The notes beneath the pieces are model-generated. The model saw only the letters and a list, made by a program, of their open reading frames with translations, did not search any database and was not told where the DNA came from. Of a DNA stretch of 64,000 bases, positions 34,760 through 43,602 are shown piece after piece (the stretch's first letter is position 1; every line of letters starts with the position of its first letter). This stretch comes from Vibrio mangrovi. GTDB taxonomy: Bacteria; Pseudomonadota; Gammaproteobacteria; Enterobacterales; Vibrionaceae. Where the stretch lies: the NCBI RefSeq assembly GCF_024346955.1, contig NZ_AP024883.1, positions 3,410,001 through 3,474,000 of the forward strand, read 5' to 3'. Both the position numbers and the translations under genes were made by a program.

Positions 34760-37189
34760 ATGTCAGTCCGACAGTCAGTATCACGTTCATTGTTAACTAT
34801 CCCTGTTTCTGTATTTACAAAGGGTACGGTTGTTCCTGCCGATCCAATTGCCGATCATCATATCGATCTGGAAAAACCGATCGTCTATGCACTACCGTTT
34901 CAGTCGACAGTCGACCTTTTAACTTTGAAGAAACAGACTGAAAAACTGGGGCTGCCGGATCCGTTTCAACCTCTGGAAATTGATGGTAAGAAATTAACCC
35001 GCTATATCTTTATTGCTTCCCGACCGACATTAATTCATAGCGACGAATATGTTCCGAGAGGATCCGTCACGCAATTTACTGAGCTTTTAGCGCTTCATCA
35101 GGATAATCCTCAACTCGATATTCAGCTCCTGCCGACTTCTGTACTTTGGGGCAGAAAGCCTGGCCGTGAAAAACAAAATCAGGGAAAGGCCTATCTCGAA
35201 CCGATGAACGGGCCACAGAAGGCAAAAGCAGTCCTGCTTGCAGGACGAGACTGCCTGGTCCGCTTCAGCCCAGTCGTTTCACTCCGCTATATGGCAGATA
35301 ATCATGGTACGGATGCAGCGATTGCTCATAAAGTTGCCAGAGTCGCCCGAATTCACTTTTCACGTCAGAAACTTGCAGCATCCGGACCTCAGTTGCCGGA
35401 ACGCCAAGTTTTATTCCAGCGTCTGATGCAGTCACAGGCGATTCGCCATGCGATTAATGACGAAGTAAAAACCAAGAATGTTTCCCGTAAGAAAGCCCAG
35501 AAAGAAGCATTGAAAATACTGGACGAAATTGCAGCCAACTTCTCTTATTCTTTAGTCCGGAAAAGTGATCGATTGCTGAAATGGTTATGGAACCGGATCT
35601 ATCAGGGAATTCATGTCCACAATGCAGCCCGGGTCCGCCGACTGGCACAGGACGGTCATGAGATTGTTTATGTGCCCTGCCACCGCAGTCATATGGACTA
35701 TCTGCTTTTATCTTACGTGCTATACCACGAAGGAATGGTACCGCCACACATTGCTGCCGGTCTGAATCTGAATTTCTTCCCGGCAGGGCCACTTTTCCGA
35801 CGTGGCGGCGCTTTCTTCATCCGGCGTAGTTTTAAAGGTAACAAACTTTATTCCACAGTATTCCGGGAATATCTTGCAGATCTGTTCACCAAAGGCTATT
35901 CCGTTGAATATTTCAGTGAAGGCGGACGTTCCAGAACCGGGCGTTTGCTCCCGGCTAAAACCGGCATGCTGGCAATGACGATTCAGGCAATGTTAAGAGG
36001 ACTCAACCGTCCCGTAACATTAGTTCCTGTATATATTGGCTATGAGCATGTTATGGAAGTCTCGACATATGCCAAAGAGCTCAGCGGGAAACAGAAAGAG
36101 AAAGAAAATGCAGGGCTGGTTCTGAGAACCATTCGCAAACTTAAAAACTTTGGTCAGGGATATGTGAATTTTGGCGAGCCAATTCCACTTAATCAATTTC
36201 TGAATGAAGAAGTTCCAGACTGGACGAAAGATATCGACCGGGTTGGAAGCAGCCGTCCTCAGTGGCTCACTCCGGTAGTGAATCAGTTAGCAACAAAGAT
36301 GATGACGCACATCAACGATGCGGCAGCAGCCAATGCAATGACTTTATGTGCCACGGCCTTGCTCGCATCACGTCAACGGGCGCTTGCCAGAGAAAATCTG
36401 GTCAAGCAGATCGATTGTTATCTTGAGCTTCTGCGCAATGTACCTTATTCAGAAAGTGCAACAATTCCGGCAGAAAGTGCCGATGCATTAGTACGTCATG
36501 CCACTTCTCTGGACAAATTTCTGATCGAATCCGATAGCATTGGAGAAATCATCTCTCTGGATCGCCATCAGTCGATCCTTATGACCTACTATCGGAATAA
36601 CATCATCCATTTACTGGCTCTGCCATCTCTCATCGCTCAGATACTGGTCAGCCATCAGTCATTGTCGATAGAAACACTACGAGATTATGTTGCTCTTATT
36701 TATCCGTTTATCCGTCAAGAACTGTTCCTGAGTTATCAGGCTGAAACACTGAACGACCACATTGATGCCTATTTACAGGAACTACAGCGTCAGGAGTTGA
36801 TCCAGAGTGAAGATGAGATTGTGGCTATTAACCCAGCCAGAACGCAGGTCCTGATTTTACTGGGAAGAACCATTTCCGAAACATTACAGCGCTATGCCAT
36901 CACATTTAATCTATTGGTCTCCAAACCGGATATGGGCAAAAGTGAACTGGAAAAAAACAGTCAGGAAATCGCCCGCCGTCTGGGACGACTTCATGGCATT
37001 AATGCACCGGAATTCTTTGATAAAGGTGTATTTGCTGCATTGATGACGACACTGAAACAGCAGGATTATCTCAATCATGATCAGCAGTTCCATGCAGAAA
37101 AATGCCAACAACTCTCCGAGTTAATGTTCACATTACTTTATCCGGAAATTCGGTTAACCATCAGAGAAAGTACCTATCTGGTTGATTGA
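34760..37189 (+). CDS. plsB: Glycerol-3-phosphate 1-O-acyltransferase
   Basis: An 809-residue peripheral inner-membrane enzyme that acylates glycerol 3-phosphate, the first step of phospholipid synthesis. The acyltransferase blocks are visible in order: PCHRSHMDYLLLSY (HX4D), FFPAGPLFRRGGAFF, EGGRSRTGR and VTLVPVYIGYE. Start MSVRQSVSRSLL at 34760 aligns with other Vibrio PlsB; the in-frame start at 34697 adds a hydrophobic stretch not typical for the family. It diverges from dgkA and ends at a strong terminator shared with the convergent ubiA. Confidence 0.97.
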   Translation: MSVRQSVSRSLLTIPVSVFTKGTVVPADPIADHHIDLEKPIVYALPFQSTVDLLTLKKQTEKLGLPDPFQPLEIDGKKLTRYIFIASRPTLIHSDEYVPRGSVTQFTELLALHQDNPQLDIQLLPTSVLWGRKPGREKQNQGKAYLEPMNGPQKAKAVLLAGRDCLVRFSPVVSLRYMADNHGTDAAIAHKVARVARIHFSRQKLAASGPQLPERQVLFQRLMQSQAIRHAINDEVKTKNVSRKKAQKEALKILDEIAANFSYSLVRKSDRLLKWLWNRIYQGIHVHNAARVRRLAQDGHEIVYVPCHRSHMDYLLLSYVLYHEGMVPPHIAAGLNLNFFPAGPLFRRGGAFFIRRSFKGNKLYSTVFREYLADLFTKGYSVEYFSEGGRSRTGRLLPAKTGMLAMTIQAMLRGLNRPVTLVPVYIGYEHVMEVSTYAKELSGKQKEKENAGLVLRTIRKLKNFGQGYVNFGEPIPLNQFLNEEVPDWTKDIDRVGSSRPQWLTPVVNQLATKMMTHINDAAAANAMTLCATALLASRQRALARENLVKQIDCYLELLRNVPYSESATIPAESADALVRHATSLDKFLIESDSIGEIISLDRHQSILMTYYRNNIIHLLALPSLIAQILVSHQSLSIETLRDYVALIYPFIRQELFLSYQAETLNDHIDAYLQELQRQELIQSEDEIVAINPARTQVLILLGRTISETLQRYAITFNLLVSKPDMGKSELEKNSQEIARRLGRLHGINAPEFFDKGVFAALMTTLKQQDYLNHDQQFHAEKCQQLSELMFTLLYPEIRLTIRESTYLVD

Positions 37190-37210
37190 TCTTTTTAACT
37201 GCGGAAACAC

Positions 37211-37238
37211 AAAAGGCATCCTCCGGATGCCTTTTCTT
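37211..37238. terminator. Terminator between plsB and ubiA
   Basis: AAAAGGCATCC-TCC-GGATGCCTTTT is a symmetric hairpin with A and T flanks that can serve both convergent genes. Confidence 0.9.
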
Positions 37239-37267
37239 GTATGGCGATTGTATTTTTTAATGTCAAT

Positions 37268-38122
37268 TCACCATACCGAGACCAATAGACCGATAGTAAT
37301 GACCATTCCAACATAGTTATTGTTCAGAAATGCATGCAGGCACAGAGTCCGATCACGATGGCGAATCAGGTGTTGCTGATACACAAATAGACCACTAACC
37401 ACCAGAACACTCCAGTAAAAAGCGGATCCAAGCTGATACATCACACCCACACCGATCAGCATCAGTAATGTTATCAACTGAAGAATACCGATAATCAGCT
37501 TATCAAAACGACCAAACAGGATAGCTGTCGACTTCACTCCGATTTTTAAATCATCTTCCCGGTCAACCATCGCATACTGCGTATCGTAAGCAACAGTCCA
37601 GAAAGAATTAATCAGAAAAATGAACCACACAACTCCCGGTAAACTGTTTGACTGTGCAGCCCAGGCCATTGGGATCGCCCAGCTAAATGCCATTGCCAGA
37701 AAAATTTGGGGCAGATTCGTATAGCGTTTCATAAAGGGGTAAATGAATGCCAGGACAATTGCAGCAAAAGAGAGCTGAATCGTCAGTTTATTCATTGTCA
37801 GTACTAAAGAGAAAGAAACTAGTGACAAAATGAGGAACAATCCGACGGCTTCCTTCGCACTAACAAGGCCTGCCGGCAGAGGGCGTGAGCTGGTCCTCTG
37901 CACATGCCCGTCAACATGACGGTCAGCAAAATCGTTAATCACACATCCGGCTGAACGCATTAAAACAACACCGAGCACAAACACAAACAAAACGTTCAGG
38001 TCCGGAACACCTTCCGCAGCAAGTATCAATGCCCATAGGGTCGGCCATAGCAACAGCAGTGAACCAATGGGACGATCCATTCGCATCAACTGCCAGTATG
38101 CTTTTACCTTTGATACTGTCAT
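37268..38122 (-). CDS. ubiA: 4-hydroxybenzoate octaprenyltransferase
   Basis: A 284-residue membrane prenyltransferase of ubiquinone synthesis with eight or nine helices. The two aspartate-rich motifs are present: NDFADRHVDGHVQRTSSRPL (about residues 67-86) and DTQYAMVDREDD (about 186-197). It joins 4-hydroxybenzoate from UbiC to the polyprenyl diphosphate tail. Its start overlaps the ubiC stop by four bases, so the pair is translationally coupled, and gene order ubiC-ubiA / plsB matches E. coli. Confidence 0.97.
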   Translation of the reverse strand: MTVSKVKAYWQLMRMDRPIGSLLLLWPTLWALILAAEGVPDLNVLFVFVLGVVLMRSAGCVINDFADRHVDGHVQRTSSRPLPAGLVSAKEAVGLFLILSLVSFSLVLTMNKLTIQLSFAAIVLAFIYPFMKRYTNLPQIFLAMAFSWAIPMAWAAQSNSLPGVVWFIFLINSFWTVAYDTQYAMVDREDDLKIGVKSTAILFGRFDKLIIGILQLITLLMLIGVGVMYQLGSAFYWSVLVVSGLFVYQQHLIRHRDRTLCLHAFLNNNYVGMVITIGLLVSVW

Positions 38123-38664
38123 TCCATGTTCTCCTTCACGTATACCGGTGCTTCAGGTAAAAATAATTCTGTAACAAGCATAGGCTGATGTTCCATCCAT
38201 AGCCTTGAGCGACGAGCCCACAATACGCCATTTTCAGTATCCACTTTTGCGACCTGTAACTCATCTCTTCGGACGTATTGCGCCTGAAAGACAAAATCAC
38301 CCAGAGGATGAGATCCCAGCTTGAAAACATTGTCTGACAAATCACTATTCATCAGTTGAGGAATCAAGGTATGACCGATCACCCATGGAGAATCATCCCC
38401 TGAAAGGAGTACCTGACGTAACAGACAACGCTGAGGAGCGTGCAATAGATCAGTCTCTTTCTCTGAAAAAAGTGAAATGTCTGCCCAGTCATTATATAAA
38501 ACTTCAACAGATAACTCTCGGCAGTGCTTCTTCATTAACAGAGAAAGCGAGCCCTGCTCTTGCAACCATTGTCTGACCAGAGGGCTCGGGAAACAAAAAT
38601 TTTCGCATTTCTGCCAGGTTATCTGGTTTAATAGCGATAGATAAGGCGAAACTAATTGATGCAT
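38119..38664 (-). CDS. ubiC: Chorismate pyruvate-lyase
   Basis: A 181-residue cytoplasmic enzyme that cleaves chorismate to 4-hydroxybenzoate and pyruvate, the committed step to ubiquinone. Conserved blocks are LLRQVLLSGDDSPWVIGHTL, SHPLGDFVF, WARRSRLW and VTELFLPEAP, including the Arg and Glu that bind chorismate in E. coli. It is followed immediately by ubiA. The start at 38664 is the only long option. Confidence 0.93.
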   Translation of the reverse strand: MHQLVSPYLSLLNQITWQKCENFCFPSPLVRQWLQEQGSLSLLMKKHCRELSVEVLYNDWADISLFSEKETDLLHAPQRCLLRQVLLSGDDSPWVIGHTLIPQLMNSDLSDNVFKLGSHPLGDFVFQAQYVRRDELQVAKVDTENGVLWARRSRLWMEHQPMLVTELFLPEAPVYVKENME

Positions 38665-38829
38665 ACTACTATTTTATGTGAGTGCCTTTGTGATTGCATA
38701 ATATCCTGATTAGGGTATTGTTTTGAATCAAATGTCGAAGGCTGTCAATTTTGTTACCAATGAGTAAACTATTGTAACAAGACCAAAGCAATTCGAATAT
38801 CATCAACCTTTGTCAGATATAACATTATT

Positions 38830-39240
38830 ATGCTGAAACGTTATTTAGCCCTCATCATTTTCATGACAGGCCTGTTGTCTGCCTCTCCCGGCTATACAGC
38901 AGAAGATGCAGAAGCTCCCAAACTTGCGTATTTTACGCTGGAGCCTGACTTAACCACCAACTTCTTTACAAAAGGTAAAGAACTTGGCTACATTCAGGTT
39001 CGCATCGAGATCATGGTTGCCAGTAGCGCCGACCTTTCCATCATCGAAAAACACCAGCCCCTGATTCGGGATACTGTTGTCGAACTGATGGGTAAACAAA
39101 CCGAAGATACGGTAAAATCTCTTGCCGGACGGGAAGATCTGAGGAAAACACTGGTGAAAAAAATCAATGACCTGCTACTCCCGGAAACAGGACGAGCCAT
39201 TGTTGCTGATCTGCTCTTCACTAAGTATATCTATCAGTAG
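38830..39240 (+). CDS. FliL-like exported protein
   Basis: A 136-residue protein with a cleavable-looking N-terminal hydrophobic segment (to about residue 23, PGYTA) and a C-terminal domain of FliL type: YFTLEPDLTTNFF, GYIQVRIEIMV, and LRKTLVKKINDLLLPETG. FliL proteins sit at the flagellar basal body and resemble stomatin-like rings. This gene is not in a flagellar operon but alone between ubiC and glpG, a location seen in vibrios, so it is probably a second FliL-like protein of uncertain role. No clear ribosome site is visible before ATG 38830. Confidence 0.8.
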   Translation: MLKRYLALIIFMTGLLSASPGYTAEDAEAPKLAYFTLEPDLTTNFFTKGKELGYIQVRIEIMVASSADLSIIEKHQPLIRDTVVELMGKQTEDTVKSLAGREDLRKTLVKKINDLLLPETGRAIVADLLFTKYIYQ

Positions 39241-39253
39241 CGACATTGCCGCC

Positions 39254-40084
39254 TTAATCTGCTAAACGACGGGATTCGTAAAATCCGAGTCCCGCACCGA
39301 TCAGCAATCCAGCAACATGGGCACTATTTGCAATGGGCATGAAGGGCTGGATAAAACCGATGACCAGCCAGACCAGCATGAAACCAAGTAATGGTTTTTG
39401 TATTGATAGCTCCAGCTCAGGCTTCTTCCAGCCGACTATCCAGAGAAACCCAACTAACGCATATACAACGCCGGACAAACCACCAAAACCCGGTCCATCA
39501 ACCCAATACTGAACAATACCGGAGCCGGCAGATGACAGTACCAACAGCGTTGCCAGTTTCCATGCTCCCAGACGCTTTTCAATATCTCCTCCCAGAAACC
39601 ACCACCATAACAAATTAAAAATGATATGCAGTATGGAGAAATGGAGAAATGCCGGAGTTACCCAACGCCAGATTTCCCAGGTTTGACTCTGGGATGCGGG
39701 AAAGTGAAACAAATCAAATATCGTTTGCTGCAACCCCAGACTCTGAAGGATAAATATAACCACACATAGTCCCATAACCCCTAACGTCATGTGACCAGCT
39801 TTTGCCTGAAGAAGTTGTAAAACACCAGGAGAACGATAATGAAATGAAGGTTTATGCCTGCTATCCGTCGCCCAGGATGCTGCGCTATATTTAGTATCTC
39901 CGGGATTCTGCAAAAACAGTTTCAGTTCTGCCTCAGTTTCATATAAATCGTCATCTTTGAGCAACCACAAACAAAACTGCCCTTCAGCTTCCGGCATCAT
40001 CGCAATTTCAATACGTTTTAAAGCCATATAATCGATAAATGCCTGCCCCAAACGGGGATTATCGATCGTAATCAGACGAATCAT
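39254..40084 (-). CDS. glpG: Rhomboid intramembrane serine protease GlpG
   Basis: A 276-residue protein with an N-terminal cytoplasmic domain (residues about 1-90) and six membrane helices. The catalytic Ser lies in GFGGLSGVVYALVGF and the His in NSAHVAGLLIGAGLGFY; the WRWVTPAFLHFSILHIIFNL block forms loop 1 and the oxyanion region. It cleaves membrane-spanning substrates such as orphan protein segments. It follows glpE by 32 bases, as in E. coli glpEG, and converges with the FliL-like gene. Confidence 0.96.
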   Translation of the reverse strand: MIRLITIDNPRLGQAFIDYMALKRIEIAMMPEAEGQFCLWLLKDDDLYETEAELKLFLQNPGDTKYSAASWATDSRHKPSFHYRSPGVLQLLQAKAGHMTLGVMGLCVVIFILQSLGLQQTIFDLFHFPASQSQTWEIWRWVTPAFLHFSILHIIFNLLWWWFLGGDIEKRLGAWKLATLLVLSSAGSGIVQYWVDGPGFGGLSGVVYALVGFLWIVGWKKPELELSIQKPLLGFMLVWLVIGFIQPFMPIANSAHVAGLLIGAGLGFYESRRLAD

Positions 40085-40116
40085 ATGTGAGTCTCTTTTC
40101 TACGCCGGACAACCTA

Positions 40117-40437
40117 TTACTGAGAAATAACGGGCAAACTGGCTCTCTGCCAGGCTTCAAAACCACCATCAATACTATATACCTGCTCAAATCCCTGATT
40201 AATAAGATATTGTGCTGCTCCCTGACTACTGACACCGTGATAGCACATCACCAGCACCGGATGCTCATAATCTACATCAGCCATAAATTGATTCATGGTA
40301 TCGTTAGTCAGATGAAATGCAGACTCGGCATGTGACACAGCAAAGGCCTGAGGGTCACGAATGTCGACCAGAGTTGCTCCTAGCTCTTGCATCATGTTCA
40401 GTGCACCCTGAACATCAATGTGTTGAAATTGCTCCAT
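40117..40437 (-). CDS. glpE: Thiosulfate sulfurtransferase GlpE
   Basis: A 106-residue single-domain rhodanese. The active-site loop CYHGVSSQG holds the catalytic Cys near residue 65, and ATLVDIRDPQAFAVSH is the N-terminal rhodanese motif. It transfers sulfur from thiosulfate to acceptors such as cyanide or thioredoxin in the cytoplasm. It is the first gene of a glpE-glpG pair; in the upstream 390 bases there is a cluster of DnaA-box-like motifs. Confidence 0.95.
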   Translation of the reverse strand: MEQFQHIDVQGALNMMQELGATLVDIRDPQAFAVSHAESAFHLTNDTMNQFMADVDYEHPVLVMCYHGVSSQGAAQYLINQGFEQVYSIDGGFEAWQRASLPVISQ

Positions 40438-40516
40438 AATTTATCACTCTTGCACTCTATAGATGAATCTTATTGTAACCTATTCAACGTACTATCAGTA
40501 CAGTCGAATGGCAAGG

Positions 40517-40733
40517 TTATCCACCACTGATCAATTTTGCATCATCAGTGGATAAATCTGTGGATTGTGTTGATAAAGTAGCAATGAGAGAAAAGATCCA
40601 CAATATGTAGTGATGATCTTTATTTTGTTGTGTGTAAGAATCATGATATCCCCAAATGGATATACTAGATCAGCACTTGATAACTACGACTCACCCACCT
40701 TAACTGAATCATTTGAACACAGACTTATCCACA
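40517..40733. promoter_or_regulatory. Cluster of DnaA-box-like motifs between rpoH and glpE
   Basis: One perfect box TTATCCACA (40725-40733), near matches TTATCCACC (40517-40525) and AGTGGATAA (40547-40555, reverse), and weaker TGTGGATTG (40559) and AGATCCACA (40594). The first two near matches border a hairpin with arms CCACTGAT and ATCAGTGG (40524-40551). The rest of 40438-40830 holds no gene I can support; the frame at 40610-40885 is spurious. Confidence 0.5.
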
Positions 40734-40774
40734 GGCAACTACTCTCACTGTCGCACAATTTTGGATCAAAAATA

Positions 40775-40803
40775 AAAACCGGGATCACTGGGATCCCGGT
40801 TCT
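40775..40803 (-). terminator. Terminator after rpoH
   Basis: Minus strand GAACCGGGATCCCAGTGATCCCGG followed by TTTTTATTTTT; a strong GC stem with a U-rich tail, about 28 bases past the rpoH stop. Confidence 0.9.
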
Positions 40804-40830
40804 TAAAATTTCACTTTGCGGAGAAAATCC

Positions 40831-41685
40831 TTACATTTCCCCGACAGCATCCCGCAATTTCTTCATGGCATTTTTCTCCAACTGACGGATACGCTCAGCA
40901 GAAACACCATAATTATCCGCTAAGTCCTGCAAAGTCGCCTTTGGTTCATCCAACCAACGAGAACGCACAATGTGCTGACTACGTTCATCCAGACTTGATA
41001 TCGCCAGAGATAAACGATGGTTGGTATGCTGTTCCCAGTTCGTACTTTCCAGATTCTCAGCAACATCAGAACTTTTATCTTCCAGATAAAGTACCGGTGC
41101 GGAAGCAGAGTTACTGTCATCATCATCGACAGACATGTCAAAAGTTGCATCCTGAGCAGCCAGACGCGATTCCATCTCACGGACTTCAGCTGGTTCAACT
41201 CCCAGCTCTTTGGCTACAGTTTCAACTTCACTGTGATTAAACCAACCCAGACGCTTTTTCGACTTTCTTAAATTAAAGAAAAGCTTCCGCTGCGCTTTGG
41301 TTGTGGCAATTTTTACGATACGCCAGTTGCGTAGAACATACTCATGGATTTCAGCTTTAATCCAGTGCACAGCAAACGACACCAGACGAACACCGACTTC
41401 GGGATTAAAACGCTTCACCGCTTTCATCAAACCGATATTACCTTCCTGAACCAAATCAGCCATTGGTAATCCGTAGCCGGAATAGCCACGAGCAATATGA
41501 ACGACGAAACGAAGATGCGACAAAATTAAACCTTTCGCAGCCTCAATTTCACCTTTGTAGTGTAGTCGTTCCGCAAGCTCACGTTCTTCTTCTGCACTCA
41601 ACATAGGATAGCTATTTACAGAACGGATATAGCTGTCCAGACTATCTTGTGTAACAACTGCTATTGGATACGTTTGGTTTGTCAT
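40831..41685 (-). CDS. rpoH: RNA polymerase heat-shock sigma factor (sigma-32)
   Basis: A 284-residue sigma-70 family factor. Region 2 is clear (HLRFVVHIARGYSGYGLPMADL, GNIGLMKAVKRF), the RpoH box QRKLFFNLRK follows, and region 4 ends with SAERIRQLEKNAMKKLR. It directs heat-shock gene transcription and is controlled by DnaK/DnaJ and FtsH in the family. An acidic insert (VDDDDSNSASA) lies between regions 3 and 4, a little longer than I remember for E. coli. The gene lies downstream of ftsYEX on the same strand, the conserved E. coli order, with 179 bases for its own promoters and leader. Confidence 0.97.
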   Translation of the reverse strand: MTNQTYPIAVVTQDSLDSYIRSVNSYPMLSAEEERELAERLHYKGEIEAAKGLILSHLRFVVHIARGYSGYGLPMADLVQEGNIGLMKAVKRFNPEVGVRLVSFAVHWIKAEIHEYVLRNWRIVKIATTKAQRKLFFNLRKSKKRLGWFNHSEVETVAKELGVEPAEVREMESRLAAQDATFDMSVDDDDSNSASAPVLYLEDKSSDVAENLESTNWEQHTNHRLSLAISSLDERSQHIVRSRWLDEPKATLQDLADNYGVSAERIRQLEKNAMKKLRDAVGEM

Positions 41686-41864
41686 TCAATTCCTCATCAA
41701 TCTCTGACTAAGAGTTTATTCAACCTATCGTCGGGACTCTGTCGCTCTACAGCCAAGTCCAACCGATACAGATAAACAATTTTCCGCAGGAAGTCAAGCT
41801 TCCACCGTTATAAGTTGCATATGACAACACAAGTTTCATACCACAGGTGTAAGACACACATTCT

Positions 41865-42848
41865 CTATACAGGTTCAATTTCTTTCAGATGACGCTGTGC
41901 AGATAACTTGGCAGCAACACAACTCAGTAACGTGCCAATCATTAATAATAAGAGAGACTCATCCCAGCCCAGCCCCAGAAGACGGAAACGGCTGTCGTAA
42001 AGTGTTGCCAGTTCACTCACTGCACCATTAAATAATATAGTCAGAAAAGCGGTAAACAACCATGCAATCACAGAGCCGAGAAAACCAAACCACATTCCTG
42101 AATACAGGTAAGGCCGTAAAATAAAAACATCAGTTGCCCCAATCAGTTTCATAGTTTGAATTTCTTCCTTATTTGCCAGTACGTTAAAACGTAAAGTATT
42201 CCCGACAATCAGAAATACGGCAGCAAACATCAACAATGAAAGGCTGACCACAACCATAGTCGCCAGATTTTTAATTGCATCCAACCGTGTCAGCCAATCT
42301 TCATCAAGACGAACATCCGTAACATCCTGTTCACTCTGAAGCTCCCTTGCCAGTTGTTTGACTTCAGACTGACTCGTCACAGCCGGCGTAATCACCAAAA
42401 CTCCGGGTAATGCATAGTCATCCAATAAACTGATTGCCTGTTCAAACCCAGCGTGTTGACTCATCTCTTCCAGCCCTTTCTGGGGAGAAATATATTCAAC
42501 CTTACCAACGCTCTGACGAACTTCAATTTCGTCTTTCAACACCATCACCCGGGCTTCCGGTGTTCCTTCCTGCAGATAAACGCTGATTTGAGCAGGTGTC
42601 GCCACATGCCCGGCAACAGATGCAACATTTTTACTAAACAGATACAGACAAGCAGGCATTGTCAGAGCCATTGAGATCACTGCCAGAGTGAGAAGATTCC
42701 CCAAAGGCCTTTGCTGCCAAAGGGCAAAAAAGGAAGACTTAGCCTGTTTGTAATGTATCGTCAGAAAACGATCACGGGGAGGACGTTTCTGCTGATCCCT
42801 TTTTTTCTTCAAATTGGAGGTTCGCCTGTTCTTCGGCTTAGTGGCCAT
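41865..42848 (-). CDS. ftsX: Cell division protein FtsX
   Basis: About 327 residues. A basic cytoplasmic N terminus (KNRRTSNLKKKRDQQKRP) precedes the first helix, a large periplasmic loop and three further helices with a cytoplasmic ABC-type loop, the FtsX plan. With FtsE it controls amidase activators such as EnvC at the septum. Start MATKPKNRR at 42848 overlaps the ftsE stop by 11 bases; five more residues are possible upstream. It is third in ftsY-ftsE-ftsX. Confidence 0.95.
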   Translation of the reverse strand: MATKPKNRRTSNLKKKRDQQKRPPRDRFLTIHYKQAKSSFFALWQQRPLGNLLTLAVISMALTMPACLYLFSKNVASVAGHVATPAQISVYLQEGTPEARVMVLKDEIEVRQSVGKVEYISPQKGLEEMSQHAGFEQAISLLDDYALPGVLVITPAVTSQSEVKQLARELQSEQDVTDVRLDEDWLTRLDAIKNLATMVVVSLSLLMFAAVFLIVGNTLRFNVLANKEEIQTMKLIGATDVFILRPYLYSGMWFGFLGSVIAWLFTAFLTILFNGAVSELATLYDSRFRLLGLGWDESLLLLMIGTLLSCVAAKLSAQRHLKEIEPV

Positions 42849-43512
42849 AATCTTCAACCTCACTTAAGAAACCGTGATTTAACTCAAGGTGGCGATATAA
42901 AGGCCGGGAATTAACCAGACTGATATCATGTGTCGCAAGCAATATGGTCACACCAGCCCGGTTAAACTCTTCAAACAAGCGAAGAATCCGATTGGATAAA
43001 TCCGGATCCAGGTTCCCAGTCGGCTCGTCAGCAAGCAACAAGGTCGGCCGATTCACAACCGCTCTGGCGATTCCGACCCGTTGTTGTTCCCCTCCGGATA
43101 GTTGGCTGGGTAAACAACGGATCTTATCCAGTAATCCGGTTTTATCTAAAGCCGCAGAAACCCGCCGCTTAATTTCATTTTCAGAGATCGATTCAATCCG
43201 CATCGGCAGTGCCACGTTATCGTATACACTTCGATCCATTAACAAACGATGATCCTGAAATACAATGCCGATGTTACGCCGCAAAAACGGAATATCCCGG
43301 TTAGGGATTCGGGTAATGTCATGTCCATTAAAATGAATACGCCCGTCAGTGGGACGCTCGATAGCACAGATCAACTTCAGTAATGTGCTTTTTCCTGCAC
43401 CTGAATGTCCACCAACAAATGCCATTTCCCCACGACGGAGGTAGAAGTCGACTTTCTGTAAAGCCTGTCGCCCTCCCCGATAGGCTTTACTCACCTGCTG
43501 AAATCTGATCAC
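42838..43512 (-). CDS. ftsE: Cell division ATP-binding protein FtsE
   Basis: A 224-residue ABC ATPase with Walker A GGHSGAGKSTLL, Q-loop VFQDHRLL, signature LSGGEQQRVGIARA, Walker B LLLADEPTGNLD and switch His in LLATHD. It drives FtsX to regulate peptidoglycan amidases at division. GTG 43512 is chosen because GGGGG stands seven bases upstream and the N terminus IRFQQVSKAYRGG matches other FtsE; an ATG at 43536 is in frame. Operon with ftsY and ftsX. Confidence 0.96.
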   Translation of the reverse strand: MIRFQQVSKAYRGGRQALQKVDFYLRRGEMAFVGGHSGAGKSTLLKLICAIERPTDGRIHFNGHDITRIPNRDIPFLRRNIGIVFQDHRLLMDRSVYDNVALPMRIESISENEIKRRVSAALDKTGLLDKIRCLPSQLSGGEQQRVGIARAVVNRPTLLLADEPTGNLDPDLSNRILRLFEEFNRAGVTILLATHDISLVNSRPLYRHLELNHGFLSEVEDYGH

Positions 43513-43602
43513 TCGTTTGCCCCCTTTCTCAAGCATAATCCATGTTTGCCGTCCGACAGCAAACTTTGCTATAAAATAAGCAACTTATTCATTCCAGCTA
43601 AA

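Noticed and set aside
40610..40885. 91-codon plus-strand frame overlapping the rpoH end and its terminator
   Set aside because: It runs through a terminator hairpin and the antisense of rpoH.
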